This document shows positions 6,722 through 15,561 of a stretch of DNA of 64,000 nucleotides, piece by piece. A program made the position numbers and the translations under genes. The DNA is from Streptomyces zaomyceticus. GTDB taxonomy: Bacteria; Actinomycetota; Actinomycetes; Streptomycetales; Streptomycetaceae. The notes under the pieces were generated by a model. That model was not told the origin of the DNA. It saw only the letters and a list, made by a program, of their open reading frames with translations, and did not search any database. Within the stretch, counting starts at the first letter, position 1. Each line of letters starts with the position of its first letter. Location: assembly GCF_014656215.1 (NCBI RefSeq), contig NZ_BNBZ01000004.1, positions 186,001-250,000 on the forward strand, in the 5' to 3' direction.

Positions 6722-9043
6722 GTGCCCGTCCCCGCCTGGTCCCGCCGCACCTTTCTGATCACCACCTCCGCCGCGGCCGCGGCCCTCGCGCTCCCCTCCG
6801 CCGCCCACGCGGCGGAGGGGGAGTTCGAGACGCTGCGGCTCCGCTGGCTCGACCTCCAGCTCGGCACCGGCTTCGACGCCGCGACCGAGCCCTACGCCTC
6901 CCGCCTCGCCGAGACGGGCACGCTCGCGCGCGCCTTCCGCGCCGCCCTGGCCCCCACCCCCACCTCCCTCTGGCCCGACGCCCCCTTCGACCCGCCGGCC
7001 GGCATCACCCAGAGCTACAGCCGCCTGTGGACCATGACCCAGGCGTACGCCCAGCCCGGCACCGGCCTCACCGGCGACCGGACGCTGCTCGCCGACGTCC
7101 TGCGCGGCCTCGACCACCTCTCCGCCACCGTCTACCGGGCGGGCGCACCCCGCTACGGCAACTGGTGGGAATGGCAGATCGGCAGCCCCCGCCTCCTCAT
7201 GGACATCGTGGCCGCCCTCCACCCGCACCTCGGCGCCGAACGGATCGCCGCCGCCTGCGCCGCCGTCGACCACTTCGTCCCCGACTCGGTGCTCGGGGAC
7301 TACACCGGCACCTCCACCGGCGCCAACCGCGTCGACCTGTGCCGGTCGGTCGCCCTGCGCGGAGTCCTCGGCGCCGACCCCGCCAAGATCGCCCTCGCCC
7401 GCGACGCCCTCTCACCCGTCTTCCCGTACGTCACCCGGGGCGACGGCCTCTACGCCGACGGCTCCTTCGTCCAGCACACCTGGGTCGCCTACTCCGGCAC
7501 CTACGGACAGGTCATGCTCGACGGCCTCGGCCGGCTCTTCACCCTCCTCGCCGGATCCAGCTGGGCCGTCACCGACCCCAACCGGCAGATCGTCCTCGAC
7601 AGCGTCGAGAAGGCCTACGCGCCGCTCATCTACGACGGCCTGATGATGGACAGCGTCAACGGGCGGGCCATCAGCCGCGGCCACCTCAAGAACGACGACC
7701 GCAAGGTCATGCGCTCCGACCACTTCCACGGCCAGGGCGTCATCGCGGCCATGGCCCTCCTCGCCGGAGGAGCCTCCGCCGCCGAGCGCGACCGCTGGCA
7801 CGCGCGCCTGAAGGGGTGGATCCGGCGCGACACCGTCTCCCCGATCCTGGCCGCCCGCCAGTTCGGCGTCGCCGACCTCGCCCGGCTGCACGCCGTGGCC
7901 GCGGCCCCCGTCCCGGCCGCCCCCGAACCCACCGGGCACCGCCTCTTCACCGCCATGGACCGGGCCGTCCACCGCCGCCCCGGCTGGGCCGCCAACATCG
8001 CCATGGCCTCGGACCGGATCTCGTACTACGAGTGCGGCAACGGCGAGAACCCGCGCGGCTGGCACACCGGCGCCGGAATGCTCTCCTGGTGGACCCCGGA
8101 CCTCGGCGACCAGTACACCGACTGGTTCTGGCCCACCGTCGACCCCTACCGCCTGCCCGGCACCACCGTCTCCACCAAGCGCCTCGCCGACCGGGCGGGC
8201 GGCGAGTGGGGCGCCCCCAAGCCCGCCGTGCGCTGGGTCGGCGGTGCCACCGACGGCGAGTACGCGGCCGTCGGCCAGCACCTGAAGGGCCTCGGCTCCA
8301 CCCTGGAGGCCCGCAAGTCCTGGTTCTGCGCGGCGGACGCGGTCATCTGTCTCGGCGCCGGGATCACCGCGACCGACGGCGTGCCCGTCGAGACGGTCGT
8401 GGACAACCGCCTCCTCGGCGAGGCCGGCACCCAGGCGCTCACCACCGGGGCCCGCTGGGCGCACCTCGAGGGACACGGCGGCTGGGTCTTCCCCCAGGGC
8501 GCCGGGAACCTCCGCACCCTGCGCGAGGACCGCACCGGGGCCTGGAGCGACATCAACACCACCAGCTCCACCGAGCGCCGCAGCCGCCGCTACCAGACCC
8601 TCCTGCTGGACCACGGCACGGACCCGGTCGCCGCCGCGTACGTGTACCTCCTCATGCCCGGTGCCTCCCCGCGGACGCTCGCCGCGCGCGCCGCCGACCC
8701 CGGCCGGCTGCGCGTTCTCGACAACACGGCCGAGCGGCAGGGCATCGCCGTCCCGTCCCTCGGGCTGACCGCCGCGAACCTCTGGCAGGCCGGTACGGTG
8801 GGACGCCTCACCACCACCGCCCCCGCGAGCGTCCTCGTCCGGCGCCGCCGCTCCGTCCTCGACCTGAGGGTCTCCGAACCGCCCCGCACGGGGCAGCCCC
8901 TGGAGCTGGTCTGGGACGGCCCGGTCCGCCGGGTGCTCTCCCACGACCCCTCGGTGGAGGTCCTCGCCACCGGCCGTTCGCTGCGCCTGCGGATCACGCC
9001 CGGAACGGCGGGCGCGACCCACCGTTGTGAGGTCCTCGTCTAG
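6722..9043 (+). CDS. Tat-exported polysaccharide lyase family 8 (hyaluronate/chondroitin/xanthan lyase type)
   Basis: This 773-residue enzyme starts with a twin-arginine signal (S-R-R-T-F-L, then an alanine-rich core ending AHA near residue 31). NWWEWQIGSPRLL is the PL8 alpha/alpha-barrel signature. Catalytic residues fit the known PL8 spacing exactly: N202 (TGANR), H252 (FVQHTWVAY) and Y261 (GTYGQ), matching N349/H399/Y408 of pneumococcal hyaluronate lyase. The C-terminal half is the beta-sandwich typical of the family. It cleaves uronic-acid polysaccharides by beta-elimination; the exact substrate is undetermined. GTG 6722 is preferred because GGGAGG lies just upstream and the Tat motif then falls at the N-terminus. 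With GH101 it forms a host- or animal-glycan degradation pair. Confidence 0.92.
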   Translation: MPVPAWSRRTFLITTSAAAAALALPSAAHAAEGEFETLRLRWLDLQLGTGFDAATEPYASRLAETGTLARAFRAALAPTPTSLWPDAPFDPPAGITQSYSRLWTMTQAYAQPGTGLTGDRTLLADVLRGLDHLSATVYRAGAPRYGNWWEWQIGSPRLLMDIVAALHPHLGAERIAAACAAVDHFVPDSVLGDYTGTSTGANRVDLCRSVALRGVLGADPAKIALARDALSPVFPYVTRGDGLYADGSFVQHTWVAYSGTYGQVMLDGLGRLFTLLAGSSWAVTDPNRQIVLDSVEKAYAPLIYDGLMMDSVNGRAISRGHLKNDDRKVMRSDHFHGQGVIAAMALLAGGASAAERDRWHARLKGWIRRDTVSPILAARQFGVADLARLHAVAAAPVPAAPEPTGHRLFTAMDRAVHRRPGWAANIAMASDRISYYECGNGENPRGWHTGAGMLSWWTPDLGDQYTDWFWPTVDPYRLPGTTVSTKRLADRAGGEWGAPKPAVRWVGGATDGEYAAVGQHLKGLGSTLEARKSWFCAADAVICLGAGITATDGVPVETVVDNRLLGEAGTQALTTGARWAHLEGHGGWVFPQGAGNLRTLREDRTGAWSDINTTSSTERRSRRYQTLLLDHGTDPVAAAYVYLLMPGASPRTLAARAADPGRLRVLDNTAERQGIAVPSLGLTAANLWQAGTVGRLTTTAPASVLVRRRRSVLDLRVSEPPRTGQPLELVWDGPVRRVLSHDPSVEVLATGRSLRLRITPGTAGATHRCEVLV

Positions 9044-9194
9044 ATCCATCCAGGTCTATGTCGAACCCCTACAAACACGAGGGGTGTCTGGCTGTTGACT
9101 CGGGCCGGGCAGGGAGGAGTTCTGTCCGGCCCCACCAGGAATCGACACGCGAGACTGTACGGAGTCGACGGCGGGGTTTTCTTGTCCGACTTCG

Positions 9195-9206
9195 TAGGGT
9201 CGGTAC
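9195..9206 (+). promoter_or_regulatory. accB -10 box placed for a leaderless transcript
   Basis: TAGGGT (9195-9200) stands exactly 6 nt before the ATG of accB. A sigma-70 transcript from this box would start at or next to the A of the ATG. No clear -35 is visible. The AGGG inside it could alternatively act as a weak ribosome site. Confidence 0.5.
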
Positions 9207-10790
9207 ATGACCGTTGTGGACCAGATCCCGAGCGAGCCCGCTGACGCCCGTGGCCGAGTGGCCGAGCTGCACGTCCTGCGCGAGCAGGCGCTCCGTGGCC
9301 CGAGTGAGCGCGCGACCGAGGCCCAGCACGCCAAGGGCAAGCTGACGGCACGCGAGCGCATCGAGCTGCTGCTCGACCCTGGTTCCTTCAGTGAGGTCGA
9401 GCAGCTGCGCCGGCACCGCGCCCAGGGCTTCGGCCTCGAGGCGAAGAAGCCGTACACCGACGGTGTGATCACCGGATGGGGCACGGTCGAGGGCCGGACC
9501 GTCTTCGTCTACGCACACGACTTCCGGATCTTCGGCGGCGCCCTCGGCGAGGCGCACGCGACGAAGATCCACAAGATCATGGACATGGCCATCGCGGCCG
9601 GTGCTCCGCTGGTCTCCCTGAACGACGGCGCGGGCGCCCGCATCCAGGAGGGCGTCTCGGCGCTCGCCGGCTACGGCGGCATCTTCCAGCGCAACACCCG
9701 CGCCTCGGGCGTCATCCCGCAGATCTCGGTGATGCTCGGCCCGTGCGCCGGTGGCGCGGCCTACTCGCCGGCCCTCACCGACTTCGTGTTCATGGTCCGC
9801 GAGACCTCGCAGATGTTCATCACCGGCCCGGACGTCGTCAAGGCGGTCACCGGCGAGGAGATCACCCAGAACGGCCTGGGCGGCGCCGACGTCCACGCGG
9901 GTGTCTCCGGTGTCTCCCACTTCGCGTACGACGACGAGGAGACCTGCATCGCGGAGGTCCGGTACCTCCTCTCGATGCTCCCGCAGAACAACCGCGAGAA
10001 CCCGCCGACCGTCGCGTCCGAGGACCCGGCCGACCGCCGCTCCGAGGTCCTGCTCGACCTGGTGCCGGCCGACGGCAACCGCCCGTACGACATGCACAAG
10101 GTCATCGAGGAGCTCGTCGACGACGGCGACTACCTGGAGATCCACGAGCGCTGGGCCCGCAACATCATCTGCGCCCTCGCCCGTCTCGACGGCCAGGTCG
10201 TCGGCATCGTCGCCAACCAGCCCCAGACGCTGGCCGGTGTCCTCGACATCGAGGCCTCCGAGAAGGCCGCCCGCTTCGTGCAGATGTGCGACGCCTTCAA
10301 CATCCCGATCATCACTCTTCTGGACGTACCCGGCTTCCTCCCGGGCGTCGACCAGGAGCACGGTGGAATCATTCGGCACGGCGCGAAGCTGCTCTACGCG
10401 TACTGCAACGCGACCGTGCCCCGGATCTCCCTGATCCTGCGCAAGGCCTACGGCGGCGCGTACATCGTCATGGACTCCCAGTCCATCGGCGCCGACCTGA
10501 CGTACGCCTGGCCCACCAACGAAATCGCGGTCATGGGCGCCGAAGGCGCCGCCAACGTGATCTTCCGCAAGCAGATCGCGGAGGCAGAGGACTCGGAGGC
10601 CATGCGGGCCCGCATGGTCAAGGAGTACAAGGCCGAGCTGATGCACCCGTACTACGCCGCGGAGCGTGGCCTGGTCGACGACGTCATCGACCCCGCCGAC
10701 ACCCGCCAGGTGCTCATCCGGTCCCTCGCGATGCTCCGCACCAAGCACGCCGACCTGCCGTCCCGCAAGCACGGCAACCCGCCTCAGTAA
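9207..10790 (+). CDS. accB: Acyl-CoA carboxylase beta (carboxyltransferase) subunit, AccB type
   Basis: This 527-residue carboxyltransferase covers both crotonase-like halves. It has glycine-rich oxyanion loops (GPCAGGAAYSPAL in the first half, RKAYGGAYIVM in the second) and the typical C-terminus AAERGLVDDVIDP. Residue 420 is Ile, within GGAYIVM. In S. coelicolor, I420 marks AccB, which accepts acetyl-, propionyl- and butyryl-CoA, while Asp at the same place marks the propionyl-CoA-specific PccB. The product is therefore the essential malonyl/methylmalonyl-CoA-forming beta subunit that works with a biotinylated alpha subunit encoded elsewhere. The epsilon subunit gene follows after 14 nt. 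Confidence 0.95.
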   Translation: MTVVDQIPSEPADARGRVAELHVLREQALRGPSERATEAQHAKGKLTARERIELLLDPGSFSEVEQLRRHRAQGFGLEAKKPYTDGVITGWGTVEGRTVFVYAHDFRIFGGALGEAHATKIHKIMDMAIAAGAPLVSLNDGAGARIQEGVSALAGYGGIFQRNTRASGVIPQISVMLGPCAGGAAYSPALTDFVFMVRETSQMFITGPDVVKAVTGEEITQNGLGGADVHAGVSGVSHFAYDDEETCIAEVRYLLSMLPQNNRENPPTVASEDPADRRSEVLLDLVPADGNRPYDMHKVIEELVDDGDYLEIHERWARNIICALARLDGQVVGIVANQPQTLAGVLDIEASEKAARFVQMCDAFNIPIITLLDVPGFLPGVDQEHGGIIRHGAKLLYAYCNATVPRISLILRKAYGGAYIVMDSQSIGADLTYAWPTNEIAVMGAEGAANVIFRKQIAEAEDSEAMRARMVKEYKAELMHPYYAAERGLVDDVIDPADTRQVLIRSLAMLRTKHADLPSRKHGNPPQ

Positions 10791-10804
10791 GAGGAGTCAT
10801 CCAC

Positions 10805-11008
10805 GTGACCACGCCTGCCAATCTTCTCCGTGTCGAGAAGGGCCTCGCCGACCCCGAGGAACTCGCCGCCATCACCGCGGTGCTCCTCGCCCGCGCCGCC
10901 TCCCGGTCCGACGAGGACCCGGCGACGGGCCACACCGGCCGCACCGCCGCCGGCTGGCGCCGCCTGGAGCGCGAGCACGGCTTCCGCGCCCCGCACAGCT
11001 GGCGCTGA
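10805..11008 (+). CDS. accE: Acyl-CoA carboxylase epsilon subunit
   Basis: This 67-residue protein has the N-terminal LLRVEKGLADPEELAAITAVL helix and the C-terminal GWRRLEREHGFRAPHSWR signature of actinobacterial AccE/PccE subunits. The epsilon subunit stimulates and stabilises the carboxylase by bridging alpha and beta subunits. The GTG start lies 14 nt after accB, with AAGAGGAG about 9 nt upstream. accBE is evidently one operon closed by the hairpin that follows. Confidence 0.93.
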   Translation: MTTPANLLRVEKGLADPEELAAITAVLLARAASRSDEDPATGHTGRTAAGWRRLEREHGFRAPHSWR

Positions 11009-11016
11009 GCTCCGGA

Positions 11017-11053
11017 GGAGGGCCGGAACCCGTGACACGGGTTCCGGCCCTCC
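11017..11053 (+). terminator. accBE terminator, shared with the convergent kinase operon
   Basis: The arm GGAGGGCCGGAACCC pairs perfectly with GGGTTCCGGCCCTCC, with GTGACAC as the loop. It lies 8 nt after accE and 26 nt beyond the end of the minus-strand kinase gene, so it probably serves both directions. Confidence 0.9.
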
Positions 11054-11078
11054 TTCATGTCCTGGCCCGCCGTGCGCC

Positions 11079-12653
11079 CTAGGCCAGGATCGCCTGGACG
11101 AGCACGACGATGCCCCAGACCACGGCGCCCACGATGCCGACGAGGATCAGGACGGCCGTGCAGCCGAGCGCGATCTCGCCCTTGGTGAGGGGGGCCGGTG
11201 GGGTGGGGGCCGCCTTGTCGTCGGGCTTGGCCGGACCCGACGTGCCGGTCGTGCCCGTGGTGCCGGTGGTGCCGGTCGTGCCCGTGGTGCCCGTCGTGCC
11301 CGGGGTGCCGGTCGGCGTCCACGTGGGGGGCTTGCTCGGCGGGGGAGTGGCGGGCTTCGGCGGCGGGACAGTCGCGCCTGTGGAGGAGGCCGGTCCGGAC
11401 GAGCCGGACGGCGGGGCCGACGCGGCGGGACCGGACCGCGACGACGGGCCGGACGCTCCGGACCGGGGCGCCGACGCGCTCGCCGTACCCCCGGCGCCCG
11501 TCGACGCACGCGTGCTCGACCTGCTCGCACCCGCCGACGCCCCGGCCGCCCGGCCGGTCGCCGACTGCCGCCCCGGACCCGCGACGAACGGGTCCGCCTG
11601 TCCGGCCGCCCGGCGCCCGCACCACGGGCAGGAGCTCAGATGGCCGCTGTGGTGGTGGTTCGCCACCTCGGCGCACTGCACGGCGGTCGACCGTGCCTCG
11701 TCCAGCGCCTCCAGCCAGGCCGCCGACGAGGGCCGCCGCCGGGGATCACGGATCCCCGGGCCGAACGCCCGCCGCGCGAGCTCCACCACCCGGGGCGGCA
11801 GCACCTCGCTGGGGAGCAGCTGCGCCGGTGTCCGCACCCGGTTCGGGTGGACGAGGAAGGACGTACCGGCCTGGATGTTGTCCTTGCGGGTCGCCTCGAC
11901 GGGGCCGTGCAGCGGAGCCCCGTCGAACGGATGGTTCCCGGCCGTGAGCAGCTGGTAGACGAGTACGGCCAGGGCGAAGTCGTCCGAATGCCGGGTCGGC
12001 GGCTCCCCGGTGTGCCGCTCGGGGCCCGCGTAGTCGTCGATGAACACCTCGCTGCCGAAGGACTCCCCGGTCAGCGCGTCGGTGAAGGCGAACGAGTCGC
12101 AGTCCAGGAAGGTGACGTACCCGTTGGTGTCCACGACCGCGTTGGAACTCGACAGGTCGCCCACGACGAAGCGCTGCTGATGCAGCTCCGCCGTCATGTA
12201 CGCGAGGTTCGAGGCCACCCCGAGGAGGAACTTCCAGTGCGCCCGGCCCTCGAACCTGTCCAGCCGCACACGTTTCTGGAACAGTCCGTTCAGCGGGGTG
12301 TGCTCCGCCGGGTCCAGGAACGGCATCCCGTAGCCCACCGGCCGCCCGCCGGCCTCGACCACGTCGACCGGCCACACCAGCATCGGGGGCTGGCCGGGCG
12401 CGAGCGGCTCCCCGGCGAGCGGGTCGGCCCGGAGCATGGCCGCGAGCCGGCGCACCTGGGCGGCGTCGGGAGCGCTGTTGTAGATCTTGGCGGCGAGGTC
12501 GGCGCGTTCGTCGAGCGCCCACACACTGCCCTGCCCGCCGGTCCCCAGGGGCTTGGGCCCACGGGTGACGCGGGTGCCGTCCCCGAGTGTGAGGACGGGG
12601 TCGTGCGCGTGACCGGCGCCGCCGGTGCCGTCGTTCGAGTCAGCCTCAGTCAT
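11079..12653 (-). CDS. Tail-anchored atypical protein kinase of a vWA/PP2C/kinase triad
   Basis: This 524-residue protein has a kinase-like domain from about 20 to 315. It contains a glycine loop (LGTGGQGSVW) and a lysine in AAKIY. The catalytic-loop equivalent is GDLSSSN rather than HRD, and DCDSF replaces DFG; the metal-binding Asp and Asn are kept, so activity is plausible. A SCPWCGRR knuckle follows, then a Ser/Ala/Pro-rich linker, a TTG tripeptide repeat, and one C-terminal membrane helix (GCTAVLILVGIVGAVVWGIVV). The ATG at 12653 overlaps the phosphatase stop as ATGA and is preferred over GTG 12668. It is the last gene of a six-gene operon. Confidence 0.8.
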   Translation of the reverse strand: MTEADSNDGTGGAGHAHDPVLTLGDGTRVTRGPKPLGTGGQGSVWALDERADLAAKIYNSAPDAAQVRRLAAMLRADPLAGEPLAPGQPPMLVWPVDVVEAGGRPVGYGMPFLDPAEHTPLNGLFQKRVRLDRFEGRAHWKFLLGVASNLAYMTAELHQQRFVVGDLSSSNAVVDTNGYVTFLDCDSFAFTDALTGESFGSEVFIDDYAGPERHTGEPPTRHSDDFALAVLVYQLLTAGNHPFDGAPLHGPVEATRKDNIQAGTSFLVHPNRVRTPAQLLPSEVLPPRVVELARRAFGPGIRDPRRRPSSAAWLEALDEARSTAVQCAEVANHHHSGHLSSCPWCGRRAAGQADPFVAGPGRQSATGRAAGASAGASRSSTRASTGAGGTASASAPRSGASGPSSRSGPAASAPPSGSSGPASSTGATVPPPKPATPPPSKPPTWTPTGTPGTTGTTGTTGTTGTTGTTGTSGPAKPDDKAAPTPPAPLTKGEIALGCTAVLILVGIVGAVVWGIVVLVQAILA

Positions 12654-13492
12654 GTCCGTATCGCCCACAGGAGAGTCTTGTCGTCCCCGGTCACCCGGGT
12701 GATCTGGTCGGATCCGAGGAAGTCCTTGAGCCGCCGGTCCTCCTCGGCGGGGTCGTAGTCGGGCCGGGCGAGCCGGTCGAAGAGATGTCCGAGGAAGGCG
12801 TCGTGCGGCAGCGGGGGCCCGGCGGGGGCCCGCCGGAGCAGGGCGTGCGTCAGACCGTCCGTGGACAGCAGGACCCCGTCGATGCCCTCGTCACGGACAC
12901 AGTCGACCCGGAGGTGGGCGAGGGCGCTGGGCGAGCCCACGAACACGGTCTCGTTCGCGTACTCGCTTCCGGTGTGCGCGCGGGGCAGCAGATGGTAGGA
13001 GGTGGCCGCTCCGGCGCCGCCGCTCCCGCCCGCACCCGCGTTCCCGCCCGCTCCCCCGCCCGTCTCGGCACGGACGAGGACGAGACCGTCGCCGATCGAC
13101 AGCTGCCCGAGCCAGCCCCGGGCGAGGACCACCACGGTCAGCGTGGTGGCGTACCGGCCCGGTGGGCCCTGGCACCACCGCAGGAACTCGGCCCGTACGT
13201 CACGGAACGCCTCGGTCAGTTGCTCCTTGCGCGCCCGGGCGTCCGGCAGCCGCTCCCACGCGGTGACCGTCGGCAGGAAGGCAGCCATCGCGAGCCGGAC
13301 GGCCTGGCGGGCCCCCTCCCGGGAGTCCGGCGCGCTCCCGGCGCCGTCCGCCACCGCGAGGACGAGCCCCGAGGCGGTCTCCTCGTACGCGTACGCGTCC
13401 TGACAGAGCGTCCGCTCCCGCAGATGCCGGTAGCCCGTCGCACTCGTACCGTGCACCCGCCATCCCGTGGGAGGCCCGTCCGGCGCCCTCAT
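12650..13492 (-). CDS. PP2C-type protein phosphatase of the triad
   Basis: This 280-residue protein carries PP2C motifs in order: RTLCQDAYA (metal-binding Asp), LAVADGAGSAPDSREGA, a central LSIGDGLVLV, LLSTDGLTHALL, and DDKTLLWA at the end. A glycine/alanine-rich loop interrupts the middle. It should dephosphorylate Ser/Thr residues, most likely on products of the operon's kinases. Its ATG overlaps the stop of the vWA gene (ATGA) and its stop overlaps the next kinase start in the same way, so all three proteins are probably translationally coupled. Confidence 0.87.
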   Translation of the reverse strand: MRAPDGPPTGWRVHGTSATGYRHLRERTLCQDAYAYEETASGLVLAVADGAGSAPDSREGARQAVRLAMAAFLPTVTAWERLPDARARKEQLTEAFRDVRAEFLRWCQGPPGRYATTLTVVVLARGWLGQLSIGDGLVLVRAETGGGAGGNAGAGGSGGAGAATSYHLLPRAHTGSEYANETVFVGSPSALAHLRVDCVRDEGIDGVLLSTDGLTHALLRRAPAGPPLPHDAFLGHLFDRLARPDYDPAEEDRRLKDFLGSDQITRVTGDDKTLLWAIRT

Positions 13493-14277
13493 GCCGGCAC
13501 CTGCCCGCCTCCGCGCCGGCGCTTCAGCCGGGCGAAGATCTCCTGGAACTCGGCCTCCGCCGCACCGCCCTGCGTGGCCTTGGCACTGTGCGACATCGCC
13601 GTGAGCAGCTCCGCGAAAGGGAATCCGTCGAGCCAGGCGTGGTAGTGCGGCGCCAGCTCCTGGAGCACCCCCTCCGCGCCCGCGTGCCGCTCGCCGACCC
13701 CCACCGTGAACAGCCGGAAGCGACGCTCCTCCTCCGCCTTGCGCAGGTCGGGCAGGAGATCGCGGTACGCGTACGAGAAGCGGCCCTTCTCGTCGCTGGG
13801 CACCCCGTCCGTGACCACGCAGATCTGCGGGCGGTAGTAGGTGAGACCCTCGGCGCGGAGCCCCGCCTTGTAGTCGGCGACGACGTCCATCGCCAGGCGC
13901 AGCGCCCGGTCGAGCAGGGTCACCCCCTCCGCGCGCAGCACCGGCGGCCGGAACTCGTGGGCCGGGACGAACGGACTGTGCGGCCACTCGGGCGCGGTGG
14001 CGCCGAGCGGGGTGTTCCCCTGCCAGACGGTGATGCCCTCCTTCCCGCCGAAGGTGATGACGGCGACGTCGACGGCGGCGCTGAGCGCCATGTCGTCGGC
14101 GAGGCTCGTCGCCCAGCCGGTGAGGGCGGAGTTGAGCGATCCGATGGCGTTGTGCTGGCTCAGGGAGCTGGAGGTGTCGAGGCAGAGCAGGAGCGGCAGC
14201 CGCTGGGCGCTGTCGAACTCGAAGCCCATGTACGGCACGGGGAGCGGGGCTTCGTCGGGCTGAGGCGTGGGAGACAC
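13489..14277 (-). CDS. von Willebrand factor A domain protein, TerY-like
   Basis: This 262-residue protein is a single vWA domain. It has an intact metal-ion-dependent adhesion site: DTSSSLS near residue 34, a conserved Thr in EGVTLLDRAL, and the Asp of VVTDGVPSDEK. vWA proteins of this length next to a PP2C and an atypical kinase correspond to the TerY-P triad known from tellurium-resistance/stress-response comparative genomics. No ter genes are seen in the window, so a link to metal resistance is only inference. The start is GTG with GGAG about 9 nt upstream. Confidence 0.85.
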   Translation of the reverse strand: MSPTPQPDEAPLPVPYMGFEFDSAQRLPLLLCLDTSSSLSQHNAIGSLNSALTGWATSLADDMALSAAVDVAVITFGGKEGITVWQGNTPLGATAPEWPHSPFVPAHEFRPPVLRAEGVTLLDRALRLAMDVVADYKAGLRAEGLTYYRPQICVVTDGVPSDEKGRFSYAYRDLLPDLRKAEEERRFRLFTVGVGERHAGAEGVLQELAPHYHAWLDGFPFAELLTAMSHSAKATQGGAAEAEFQEIFARLKRRRGGGQVPA

Positions 14278-14357
14278 GGCTACTCCGTGGAACGACGGGG
14301 ACGGATGGGCAGGCGTGGGGGGAGGGGTGGCGCGAGCGCTACGGGTGTGAGGGAGGT

Positions 14358-15557
14358 TCAGTGGAGCGGGCGGGCCTGGAGCAGCGGGGGTTCCGAGTCC
14401 GGTGTCACCGTCACGCGGACCAGGTCACCGGGGCGCGGGTACGCCGACGCCGGGCCCTGCCAGTGGGCGCGGCACAGGGCGCCCTCCCACTCGACGTAGC
14501 CGTCGGGGCGGAGCCAGGTCGCGGCGGGCACGACGAAGCGCTGCCGCCCGCCGATCGCCACGGTGTCGAGATCCGGTGCGGTGGCGGGGAGAGCGTGCCG
14601 AGGGAGCTCGCCGGCCGGAGGTGCGGCGGAGGGTTTCTCGTGGGGCCGGGGGAGGGGTACGGCGCGGTGCGGCACCTCGTCGGGCCCGCCCCCGGTGCCG
14701 GTGCTCCCGGTGGGTCCGGCGGGGAGCGTGTGGTGGGGTTCGGAGCGCGGCGGCTCGCCGTGCGGCGGGAGGGCATGCCGCGGGTGAGGGGGCTCCGAGG
14801 ACGGAACGGAGGGAGCCACGGAGCCGTCGGACCCGCGGGCGGGGTGCGCCGTCTCCGTGGGGCCGGGCGCGGACGGGTCCGCCTCGCCGGGCTCCCTCCC
14901 GGTGCCGTGCGGCAGCAGGAAGGCGGCGCTGCCCAGGATCGCCCGCCCGGTGTCGGTCAGCCGCACCAGGTGGTCCCGCAGAGTCGGGGGCTGCGGAGGC
15001 GGAGGGAGCTGCGGCCCCGGCTCGCCGTCCCGGCCGCCGGACCGGTGGTGGTGCTCCGGGTGCACCGTGCCCGGAGCCGTACGCCCGGAATCCCGGTCCC
15101 GATCCCTGTCCCGGTCCCGCCGAGAGCCGGACCCGCGGCGTTGGCCGGTTCCGCGGCCCTGGTCGGGCACACGTCCTTGCTCGGGTCCGCGGTTCTGGTC
15201 GATCCCGCGCCCCTGGTCGATCCCGCGGTTCCGGTCGGGACCGCGCCCTTGGCCGGTCCCGCGGCCCTGCTCGGGCACACGGCCCTGCTCGGGCCTGCGT
15301 CCCTGCTCGGGGCCGCGTCCCTGGCCGGACCCGCGACCCCGGTCGGCCCCACGGCCCCGGTCGGAGTCCCGGTCGGTTCCACGGCCCGGCTCCGGTGCGC
15401 TTGGCCCTTCGGGCTTGCGTTCCGACTCACGTGCCCGCTCAGGATCGGGCCCGCGGCCCCCGCCGGGCCGCCAGGACCCCGTACTGCCCCACATGATGGC
15501 GAGTGCCGCCGCCATGGGTATCACCGTGACCGTCAGCAGGACGGCGGCCCATTCCAT
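14358..15557 (-). CDS. Membrane protein with hexapeptide-repeat linker and NfeD-like OB-fold end
   Basis: This protein has about 399 residues. An N-terminal membrane helix (WAAVLLTVTVIPMAAALAIMW) is followed by a highly charged Arg/Gly/Gln region of about 13 hexapeptide repeats, then a proline-rich stretch. The last 60 residues (LRPDGYVEWEGALCRAHW, GDLVRVTVT) look like an NfeD/OB-fold barrel. I do not recognise the full architecture. The start at 15557 has GGGAG 7 nt upstream; an alternative ATG at 15584 would overlap the upstream gene by 23 nt. It is the middle gene of the phosphosignalling operon and could be its membrane scaffold or a kinase substrate. Confidence 0.65.
   Translation of the reverse strand: MEWAAVLLTVTVIPMAAALAIMWGSTGSWRPGGGRGPDPERARESERKPEGPSAPEPGRGTDRDSDRGRGADRGRGSGQGRGPEQGRRPEQGRVPEQGRGTGQGRGPDRNRGIDQGRGIDQNRGPEQGRVPDQGRGTGQRRGSGSRRDRDRDRDRDSGRTAPGTVHPEHHHRSGGRDGEPGPQLPPPPQPPTLRDHLVRLTDTGRAILGSAAFLLPHGTGREPGEADPSAPGPTETAHPARGSDGSVAPSVPSSEPPHPRHALPPHGEPPRSEPHHTLPAGPTGSTGTGGGPDEVPHRAVPLPRPHEKPSAAPPAGELPRHALPATAPDLDTVAIGGRQRFVVPAATWLRPDGYVEWEGALCRAHWQGPASAYPRPGDLVRVTVTPDSEPPLLQARPLH
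15123..15353. repeat. Array of 18-bp coding repeats (R-G-x-x-Q-G)
   Basis: On the minus strand the DNA encodes about thirteen degenerate hexapeptides such as RGPEQG, RVPEQG, RGTGQG, RGIDQG and RGPDRN. The 18-bp periodicity is visible in the nucleotides as well. Such arrays expand and contract by slippage. Confidence 0.85.
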
Positions 15558-15561
15558 CCGG

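Noticed and set aside
2704..6867. A 1387-codon minus-strand open frame across the GH101 gene
   Set aside because: It is the antisense shadow of a clear GH101 gene. The product is Gly/Val/Asp/Glu-rich low complexity, as expected from high-GC antisense frames.
9207..10790. Calling the carboxylase a propionyl-CoA carboxylase PccB
   Set aside because: Residue 420 is Ile and the gene is next to accE, which fits AccB; PccB has Asp there.
11079..14277. Tellurium-resistance operon
   Set aside because: The vWA/PP2C/kinase triad is present, but no TerD/TerC/TerB family protein occurs anywhere in the window.
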